In this document: positions 1 through 4,881 of the stretch, one piece after another
How the letters are laid out: the number at the start of each line of letters is the position of its first letter
Position numbering within the stretch: position 1 is the first letter of the stretch
DNA from: Deltaproteobacteria bacterium
GTDB taxonomy: Bacteria > JAEEML01
Direction of reading: 5' to 3'
Assembly: GCA_016283195.1 (NCBI GenBank)
Contig: JAEEML010000078.1
Coordinates: 1-8,508 of the forward strand
Length of the DNA stretch: 8,508 nt
Made by a program: the position numbers and the translations under genes
The notes under the pieces: generated by a model
Seen by the model: only the letters and a program-made list of their open reading frames with translations
The model's database searches: none
What the model was told of the DNA's origin: nothing

Positions 1-1
1 A

Positions 2-211
2 ACTCCGCGGGCCTTTACCGAATACTGGACTTTTATCCGCACTAAAGATTTTAGCGAAAAGGCTTATAATTCCGCCGAATGTCCAAACTGCGGTGCGCCG
101 GTTAAGCTGAACCAGGCCGGTAAGTGTGAATACTGCGGCACCGTTGTTACAAGCGGCAATTTCGATTGGGTCTTGAGCCGCATTGAGCAGGACGAGTCGT
201 ACGTTGGGTGA
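2..211 (+). CDS. Tim44-like domain protein with zinc ribbon, C-terminal fragment (partial)
   Basis: This is the last 69 residues of a gene that begins before the window; the frame opens at base 2 and stops at TGA 209-211. The visible part has an aromatic-rich strand (FTEYWTFIRT), then a four-cysteine zinc ribbon with CPNCG (Cys27, Cys30 of the fragment) and CEYCG (Cys42, Cys45), then FDWVLSRI. This combination is the usual C-terminal end of bacterial Tim44-like (NTF2-fold) domain proteins, where a zinc ribbon follows the Tim44 domain. Many family members are membrane-anchored and their role is poorly defined. The Tim44 domain itself is mostly or wholly outside the window, so the family call rests on the tail. 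lipB starts 22 bp downstream on the same strand, so the two are probably co-transcribed. A generic zinc-ribbon protein is the alternative. Confidence 0.75.
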   Translation, partial: TPRAFTEYWTFIRTKDFSEKAYNSAECPNCGAPVKLNQAGKCEYCGTVVTSGNFDWVLSRIEQDESYVG

Positions 212-233
212 GAACGGGGATACGGTTTAGCTG

Positions 234-926
234 ATGAATATTTTTATAGAAAAAATCAAGGAAAACCCTAAACGCTCCCTCTATTTCTATAAGGAGCCGG
301 TGCCCTATGAGTGGGCCTTTCAGGCCATGAAAGAGTGTGCCGACTTTTTGCAAGGAAGTAGCGAGAAGGGCCAGGGAATTATTGCCATTTTAGAGCATGA
401 GCCTGTTTTTACTTTGGGCAAAAAGGGTGATTCTGCGCACCTTTTGGCGCCGGTACTGGCCCAAAAAGCGGGCATTCCGCTGGTGCGCACCGATCGCGGC
501 GGCGATATTACTTACCACGGCCCGGGGCAGATTGTGGCCTACCCCATCATCAATATGGGCGCCAAATATATTGATATTGCCCGCTGGGTTTTTCATCTGG
601 AGGAGGCTATGCGGCGCACTAGCGCCCATTTTGGCCTTAGCTGCGCCCGGGTGGAGGACCGTCCGGGCCTTTTTGTGGGGCAAAATAGGAAGATTGGCCA
701 AGTGGGCATTCGCATCCATGAAGGAGTGAGTTACCACGGCCTCTCCTTTAATGTGGCGCCAAATTTAGAGCACTTTTCCTACATTATGCCCTGCGGTCTC
801 TTAGGTGTTTCCACCACTAGCCTAGAAAAAGAGCTGGGAAAAGCGCCGGATATGGCGGCGGTAAAGGCAATTTTAGGAAAAACGCTACAGGAAGAAATAG
901 ATGATTTTTTTGATAAAAGCAGCTAA
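234..926 (+). CDS. lipB: Octanoyl-[ACP]:protein N-octanoyltransferase LipB
   Basis: A 230-residue cytoplasmic enzyme that moves octanoate from acyl carrier protein to the lipoyl-domain lysine of 2-oxoacid dehydrogenases or GcvH, the first step of lipoate assembly before LipA inserts sulfur. The family signature RGGDITYHGPGQ is at residues 88-99 (His95 inside it). The catalytic lysine is Lys153 in KIGQVGIR, and the acyl-thioester cysteine is Cys187 in MPCG, the pair expected of LipB. SYHGLSFNV at 166-174 is also typical. Length is normal for the family. The ATG at 234 is the first possible start because an in-frame TAG lies two codons upstream at 228-230. It has no convincing Shine-Dalgarno sequence, so translation may depend on coupling to the gene ending at 211. 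No lipA is visible. The gene converges on the minus-strand operon, with 24 bp between the stop codons. Confidence 0.96.
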   Translation: MNIFIEKIKENPKRSLYFYKEPVPYEWAFQAMKECADFLQGSSEKGQGIIAILEHEPVFTLGKKGDSAHLLAPVLAQKAGIPLVRTDRGGDITYHGPGQIVAYPIINMGAKYIDIARWVFHLEEAMRRTSAHFGLSCARVEDRPGLFVGQNRKIGQVGIRIHEGVSYHGLSFNVAPNLEHFSYIMPCGLLGVSTTSLEKELGKAPDMAAVKAILGKTLQEEIDDFFDKSS

Positions 927-950
927 TTATTGATGCTTGTTTTAGGTTAA

Positions 951-1151
951 TCAGGCGATGCGGCTCAAAACTTCTTCTAAGGGATTAGCCGCCAAAAAGC
1001 GGGAATAAAAGGCTTCAACCTCTTCTTTGCTGAAAACGGTTTTCATGAGATTATCATACTCGGTAAAATCCCCGCCGGCACTCTTTTGGTCTCGGCGCTC
1101 CAGTGGGGAAACTTGGCGGTTTTCTTCGGTATTTTGCTCTTCTTGCACCAT
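951..1151 (-). CDS. Small conserved-looking protein of unknown function (66 aa)
   Basis: I do not recognise this gene. It encodes 66 residues: a polar, charged N-terminal half (MVQEEQNTEENRQ) and a predicted helical C-terminal half containing EYDNLMKTVFSKEEVEAF. No signal peptide or membrane segment is visible. It is probably real: ATG 1149-1151 is preceded by AAGGAA (1157-1162, minus strand) at 5-nt spacing, and it begins 12 bp after the stop of the lipoprotein gene, so it is the last gene of the pssA operon. The YDNLMK..F pattern faintly resembles the N-terminus of Rpn/PDDEXK-type transposase-related nucleases, which would make this a truncated copy. That is only a guess from a short match, and a stand-alone small protein is equally possible. 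Confidence 0.6.
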   Translation of the reverse strand: MVQEEQNTEENRQVSPLERRDQKSAGGDFTEYDNLMKTVFSKEEVEAFYSRFLAANPLEEVLSRIA

Positions 1152-1156
1152 GGCGC

Positions 1157-1162
1157 TTCCTT
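1157..1162 (-). promoter_or_regulatory. Ribosome binding site AAGGAA for the 66-aa gene
   Basis: AAGGAA on the minus strand lies 5 nt before ATG 1149-1151 and just after the TAA stop (1164-1166) of the preceding gene. It supports the small frame as translated rather than random. Confidence 0.6.
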
Positions 1163-1163
1163 A

Positions 1164-1943
1164 TTAATCAAAATCTTTACAGCAGCGGAAGGTGCGATCG
1201 GGAGTATGCTCATTGGGGTCGCGGTGGGCAGTGGAATCCACACACTTTAGAGCTTCCCGATTTGAGGCATAAGAGCCGCCGCGCACCAAACGATGGTTAA
1301 GTACCGCACTATCTGGTAACTCTTCTACCGCTGTTGCGATCCATTCTTCGCCGTTGCCGCTAAGGTCGTAAAGCCCTAAAGCGCTCCGGCAGCTCTTAAA
1401 AGTACCACTACTCGCCATTGGGTCAAAATTTTCGCTATTTTTATGCGCGGCGTAGTAATAATTATCATTGCACTTTTCTTCTGTAAATTCGTTGCCGTAA
1501 GGGTAATTGGTTACGGCAGCGCCCCTGCAGGCGTATTCCCATTCTTCTTTAGTACAAAGGCGGGCGCCGCTATTGGTACAGGCAGCTTGGGCTTGATACC
1601 AGCTCACATCGGTGAGCGGTTTTTTACCGGCTAAGCTACCCACTATAGCTTTAGTGGAAGAGTCGCCCTCCAAAGAGGTGGGGTCGTTATTTTGTTTGCT
1701 ATTGCCGAGGGCGCCGGAGATAAGAAAGGCCTCATAGCGGTCGATACAATATGTCTCACCTTTGCTGCCGGTGATTTTTACCATTTCGCTATCTTTACGG
1801 TTTGTTACGCAAAGAGGAATGTTTTTATCCTCTGTGTTTTGCTTGTTTTCTTCTTCCTCTTGGCCCGGTTTGGTGCCGCAAGCAGAGATTATAGCGCTCA
1901 TTAAGAGAGCACTGCTTAATATTGCCGGTAGCGAATTTTTCAT
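1164..1943 (-). CDS. Lipoprotein with SUMF1/formylglycine-generating-enzyme fold (probably non-catalytic)
   Basis: A 259-residue predicted lipoprotein. Residues 1-21 are a lipoprotein signal peptide with lipobox I19-S20-A21-C22, followed by an acidic linker (about 26-40). The rest is a SUMF1/FGE-sulfatase domain: YCIDRYEAF (65-73), PLTDVSWYQAQAACT (109-123), RLCTKEEWEYACRG (128-141), GLYDLSGNGEEW (190-201), LVRGGSY (219-225) and a final TFRCC. True formylglycine-generating enzymes carry a copper-binding cysteine just after GGSY-x; here that position is Ser227, so sulfatase activation is unlikely. Many bacterial lipoproteins use this fold in other, mostly unknown roles. I chose ATG 1941-1943 over the in-frame ATG at 1968-1970 because TTGGAG sits 6 nt before it and the signal peptide then begins properly with MKNS. 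It lies 45 bp after the CTERM gene and 12 bp before the 66-residue gene, in the same operon. Confidence 0.88.
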   Translation of the reverse strand: MKNSLPAILSSALLMSAIISACGTKPGQEEEENKQNTEDKNIPLCVTNRKDSEMVKITGSKGETYCIDRYEAFLISGALGNSKQNNDPTSLEGDSSTKAIVGSLAGKKPLTDVSWYQAQAACTNSGARLCTKEEWEYACRGAAVTNYPYGNEFTEEKCNDNYYYAAHKNSENFDPMASSGTFKSCRSALGLYDLSGNGEEWIATAVEELPDSAVLNHRLVRGGSYASNREALKCVDSTAHRDPNEHTPDRTFRCCKDFD

Positions 1944-1949
1944 TAGTTT

Positions 1950-1955
1950 CTCCAA
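1950..1955 (-). promoter_or_regulatory. Ribosome binding site TTGGAG deciding the lipoprotein start
   Basis: TTGGAG on the minus strand ends 6 nt before ATG 1941-1943. The longer in-frame start at 1970 has no comparable site at normal distance (its nearest AAGG is about 17 nt away), so the shorter start is preferred. Confidence 0.65.
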
Positions 1956-1988
1956 GTAACCAAGAACCATAACAGAGATGAGTTTACC

Positions 1989-3746
1989 TTAAGTACGCAC
2001 TTTGCGCCAATAGGTGAAAAGCAGCATCATGAGGAAGGGGAGGAAGGCTACCGTGCCGCCGCTGTTGCAACCGCCGCCGCCTTCCATTCTAAGGCTGTAT
2101 TTTTGCCAAAATGGCGGCTCAGCCGGCTTTTCTTCTTCCGGTTTATCATTATGACAGATAAAAGCGGCATCGTGGGCAACGGTGACTTTGCTGCTCTCAA
2201 GATTAAAATCACCGCCTTCATAAGAAACTGTGCTCATAAGGCTGAAGGGCTTTTCCATAGCTGCGCAATTAGGGGTAATTTTAAAAGTTATCTGGGCGAC
2301 TTTACCTACCGGCACGCTAATATTTTTAACATCTATTAGGCCGTAGCCTTTACCGCCGCCTGGCTTGGAATTGTCAGTAGCCCCTTCCGGTAAACTAATT
2401 ATTTCATAGCTTTTTACTGTTTCTGGCAAGACGAGAGAAAAAGAAGCCAGGCCGTCTAAATTACCGGTATTAGAGAGCTTAGCTACATAAGTGGCCGGAG
2501 CAAGAGCGGGAATTTCACTCGCTCCGTCTAAAAGTTCCAATGTGCTGTCATACTCCAAAACAGGGCTGAAAACACCTATGCCCACGGCCACAGTACCTAA
2601 AACCACTAAATCAGATCCTGTGGAGAGAGTAATATTTAAATCCTGTACACCACTACTTAAGCTGTCTGTTATATTAAATTCGTCAATATCTACTCCGGCA
2701 ACATTGCTGATAGAGGCGCTGTTAATGGTGCCGTTATAGGGATTGCCCTTGGGATTCAGAGCGTCGGTGAGCAAAATTTTGCCGCCTCCGCCCTTTACGG
2801 CTATGTATTCATCGGTTACCGATTCTAAGCTGGTGTCGCCTTCCATAATATAGTAGGCGAGTTTGCCGGAAGGCGGATCGTCCACACCGAGATCTTTAAT
2901 GGAAATATTGGCTTTTTTTGAAGAAATACCAACCATGCCTTCATATAAGGAAACTCTTCTAAGCCGCCAATCGTTTTCTTTTAGAACAAGAAAGAGAGAA
3001 AAAGAGGCGGTGGCGTTAGTGTGCACTTTGGACATCGAGGAGCAGGTTTCTCCGCCGGAGCAGAGCGCTTCGCGGCCGTTGCAAATATCAGCGGTGAGAC
3101 CGCGCAGTGAGTAGGTGCCGGAAAAAGAGGCCAGCTCTTTTTTGAGGAGCTCAGTTACATCGGCCCTAGCTAAAAAGAAGGCTACATTGCCTCTTTCTTC
3201 GCCATCGGACTTATAATAGGCGTAAGTGGAAATATCTTCATCTTTGGCGGTGATTTTGTGCCAATTGCTACTACCTGGTAAACTAAGCTCCACTTCGTGA
3301 TCGGCATTTTTTTTAGCGGCGGCCAAAATAATGGGGCGCATATCTTCATTATCGGCCCGGCAATTATTGACGCCGTTTACCAAATCATTGCATGGCAAAT
3401 CTATAGTATTAAAGAGGTCGTCTTCATGTATATAATCGTCATCATCGGAAAAGAGCGAACCGGCCCAGTAGAGATAGGCGGCTACTACTTCCGGGCGCTC
3501 ATTTTCGGCAAAAGGCGGAATGGTGAGACTGGCTTCATCTAAAAGGCAAGAGGCGCCGTTTAAAAGACCGCCGGTTTCGGTAAAAGAGGCGCCGCTGGTG
3601 AAAAAATCAAGCGGGCCAAAATAATTTTTAAAGAGATTAAAGGATAAATCATCGGCTGCACTGGCCTTTGTCGCCGGGGTAAGAGCCACTAAAAGAGTAA
3701 ACAAAGTGGCAAAGTTAGCTGTTTTTAGCCAATTAATTATTTTCAC
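1989..3746 (-). CDS. Exported surface protein with DUF11-like domain and Gly-Gly-Cys CTERM sorting tail
   Basis: A 585-residue exported protein. Residues 1-30 form a Sec signal peptide ending in the cleavage motif KASA. Residues about 85-270 contain VVAAYLYWAGS, a cysteine-rich stretch, FLARADVTELL and GTYSLRGLTAD, a pattern seen in large secreted bacterial proteins of the DUF3344/DUF11 type. Residues about 400-530 look like a DUF11-type beta-sandwich (TYVAKLSNTGNLDG). The C-terminus has a Pro/Glu linker, GGGGC (Cys560), a hydrophobic segment (about 564-580) and the basic end WRKVRT. This three-part tail resembles MYXO-, JDVT- or Synerg-CTERM signals, which are processed by intramembrane proteases and leave the protein anchored at the outer membrane or surface. 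The start is GTG 3744-3746, preceded by AAGGAA at 6 nt, and lies 14 nt inside the end of pssA. The substrate or ligand is unknown. Confidence 0.87.
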   Translation of the reverse strand: MKIINWLKTANFATLFTLLVALTPATKASAADDLSFNLFKNYFGPLDFFTSGASFTETGGLLNGASCLLDEASLTIPPFAENERPEVVAAYLYWAGSLFSDDDDYIHEDDLFNTIDLPCNDLVNGVNNCRADNEDMRPIILAAAKKNADHEVELSLPGSSNWHKITAKDEDISTYAYYKSDGEERGNVAFFLARADVTELLKKELASFSGTYSLRGLTADICNGREALCSGGETCSSMSKVHTNATASFSLFLVLKENDWRLRRVSLYEGMVGISSKKANISIKDLGVDDPPSGKLAYYIMEGDTSLESVTDEYIAVKGGGGKILLTDALNPKGNPYNGTINSASISNVAGVDIDEFNITDSLSSGVQDLNITLSTGSDLVVLGTVAVGIGVFSPVLEYDSTLELLDGASEIPALAPATYVAKLSNTGNLDGLASFSLVLPETVKSYEIISLPEGATDNSKPGGGKGYGLIDVKNISVPVGKVAQITFKITPNCAAMEKPFSLMSTVSYEGGDFNLESSKVTVAHDAAFICHNDKPEEEKPAEPPFWQKYSLRMEGGGGCNSGGTVAFLPFLMMLLFTYWRKVRT

Positions 3747-4602
3747 CGGCGGTTCCTTCTGCCTGAGTCGCGTTAGCTTCTTTAGCCGCTGCTTCTTGTT
3801 TGCGGGCTTCCTGCCGCTCCAAACGCCGTCTCTTATAATAAACCATTTCTTCTAAAAGGCCCATGGCAAAATATGAAGAAACCATGGTGAAAACGGCTGT
3901 TGCCACGCCTTTTAAGAGGCAGAGGGTGACACAAATGGCCACCAGGAGCAAAAGCCCAAAGGCCACTTTGGGGCTGGGGCGCAGGTTTTTAAAGGTGCGA
4001 TAGCGCACGCTGGAGACCATCAGCAGGGAGACAGCCAGGACAATAAGGGCGACAGAGCGCGGTGATTCCACTGTGCCCCCCCAATATGATTGGTGGAAAA
4101 TTACCATCGAGACCACCATGGTGGCGGCTCCCGGGATAGGCATACCCACAAAATAATTGCTGGGGCTGGAATGGTGTTGGGCCAGAACATTAAAACGGGC
4201 CAGACGAATAGCGCCGCAAGCCACATAAGCAAAAGCGGCCAAAACGCCCCAAATACCCAGCTCTGAAAGCCCCCAGCGGTAAACCATCAGCCCCGGAGCT
4301 ACGCCAAAGGAGATGACATCGGCGAGGGAGTCCATCTCGACGCCAAAAGCGCTCTGGGTTTTGGTCATGCGGGCCACGCGGCCATCGAACATATCAAAAA
4401 AGGCGGCCATAAAAATGGCGAGAGCGCAAATTTTAAAGGTATCGGCGGTTAATGGGGCACTTAAAAGCGTTATGGCATAAAAACCGCAAGCTACGCTGGA
4501 AAGAGTAAAGAGGTTGGGCAGAACAAAAAGGGCTTTACCTAAATTTAAATGCAATACGCGCCTTTTTTTCGGCGCTTTATTTTTTATTTGTTTTTTATCC
4601 AT
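3733..4602 (-). CDS. pssA: CDP-diacylglycerol-serine O-phosphatidyltransferase
   Basis: A 289-residue integral membrane enzyme of the CDP-alcohol phosphotransferase family. It joins CDP-diacylglycerol and serine to give phosphatidylserine, the precursor of phosphatidylethanolamine. The complete metal-binding and catalytic motif D-x2-D-G-x2-A-R-x8-G-x3-D-x3-D is present as Asp70, Asp73, Gly74, Ala77, Arg78, Gly87, Asp91 and Asp95. Before it, LFVLPNLFTLSSVACGFYAI (25-44) is typical of the membrane-type (Bacillus-like, type II) serine synthase. About six to eight hydrophobic segments follow. The last 35 residues are a charged Lys/Arg/Glu/Ala tail beyond the core, probably helical. ATG 4600-4602 has GAGG (4610-4613) at 7-nt spacing. 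A good promoter lies at 4656-4684. Three downstream genes follow on the same strand. A phosphatidylglycerol-phosphate synthase is the alternative, but the motif context and length fit PssA better. Confidence 0.93.
   Translation of the reverse strand: MDKKQIKNKAPKKRRVLHLNLGKALFVLPNLFTLSSVACGFYAITLLSAPLTADTFKICALAIFMAAFFDMFDGRVARMTKTQSAFGVEMDSLADVISFGVAPGLMVYRWGLSELGIWGVLAAFAYVACGAIRLARFNVLAQHHSSPSNYFVGMPIPGAATMVVSMVIFHQSYWGGTVESPRSVALIVLAVSLLMVSSVRYRTFKNLRPSPKVAFGLLLLVAICVTLCLLKGVATAVFTMVSSYFAMGLLEEMVYYKRRRLERQEARKQEAAAKEANATQAEGTAGENN
3753..3758 (-). promoter_or_regulatory. Ribosome binding site AAGGAA for the GTG start inside pssA
   Basis: AAGGAA lies on the minus strand within the last codons of pssA, 6 nt before GTG 3744-3746. 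It explains how the overlapping CTERM gene starts and points to translational coupling. Confidence 0.6.
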
Positions 4603-4655
4603 TTATCAGCCTCGTAATAAAGCCTGGTTAGCTTACTTCTAACCTGTGGCCAGAG

Positions 4656-4684
4656 ATTCTACACTTTGTCGGCACCTTTTTCAA
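4656..4684 (-). promoter_or_regulatory. Sigma70-type promoter for the pssA operon
   Basis: On the minus strand, -35 TTGAAA (4679-4684) and -10 TAGAAT (4656-4661) are separated by exactly 17 bp. Each box matches the consensus at 5 of 6 positions. Transcription would start near 4649, leaving an untranslated leader of about 47 nt before the pssA ATG. No other promoter of this quality was noticed between the minus-strand genes down to 951, which supports a single operon. Confidence 0.75.
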
Positions 4685-4740
4685 GCGCCATATATAGTGT
4701 GATGCAGCAAAATATAGAGCGACGGTTTTAAAAAGATTTG

Positions 4741-4790
4741 AATTGTAAAAGTTTTGTAAAACTATGGAATTATACAATTATTTTACAATT
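4741..4790. promoter_or_regulatory. Symmetric operator-like dyad with four TTGTA/TACAA half-sites
   Basis: AATTGTAAAA (4741-4750) and TTTTACAATT (4781-4790) form a perfect 10-bp inverted repeat. Inside it is a second pair, TTGTA (4754-4758) and TACAA (4773-4777). Both pairs are centred on the same point, 4765.5. The two TTGTA copies are 11 bp apart, and so are the two TACAA copies, about one helical turn. Overall 18 of 25 position pairs are complementary. The site lies between the pssA promoter and the candidate promoter of the divergent acyl-activating fusion gene, so a dimeric or tetrameric repressor or activator is likely. There is no T-run, so it is not a terminator. Confidence 0.6.
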
Positions 4791-4796
4791 GCAAAC

Positions 4797-4825
4797 TTGA
4801 AATGAGGGCTTTTTGTCCATACTCT
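4797..4825 (+). promoter_or_regulatory. Candidate promoter for the acyl-activating fusion gene
   Basis: -35 TTGAAA (4797-4802) is followed after 17 bp by TACTCT (4820-4825), a weak -10. An alternative -10, CATACT (4818-4823), has 15-bp spacing. The -35 box begins 7 nt after the symmetric dyad ends, so a protein bound there could touch RNA polymerase. The weak -10 fits a regulated promoter. The leader to ATG 4882 would be about 50 nt. Confidence 0.4.
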
Positions 4826-4881
4826 TTAAAGGTTGCCGCAGCTGTGTTGCAGGCAAAAACGCTATTTGAAGGAGCTAGGTT

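Noticed and set aside
390-737. Frames on both strands overlapping lipB
   Set aside because: Both are shadows; the lipB catalytic motifs are intact in the main frame.
927-950. Terminator between convergent lipB and the 66-residue gene
   Set aside because: No stem followed by a T-run was found in this 24-bp gap.
1944-1970. Longer start for the SUMF1-fold lipoprotein at 1970
   Set aside because: No ribosome binding site at normal distance, and it would add nine residues in front of a normal lipoprotein signal peptide.
4751-4762. Short hairpin GTTTT-GT-AAAAC
   Set aside because: Its arms are only 5 bp of A/T with a 2-nt gap; it is part of the larger symmetric dyad rather than a separate element.
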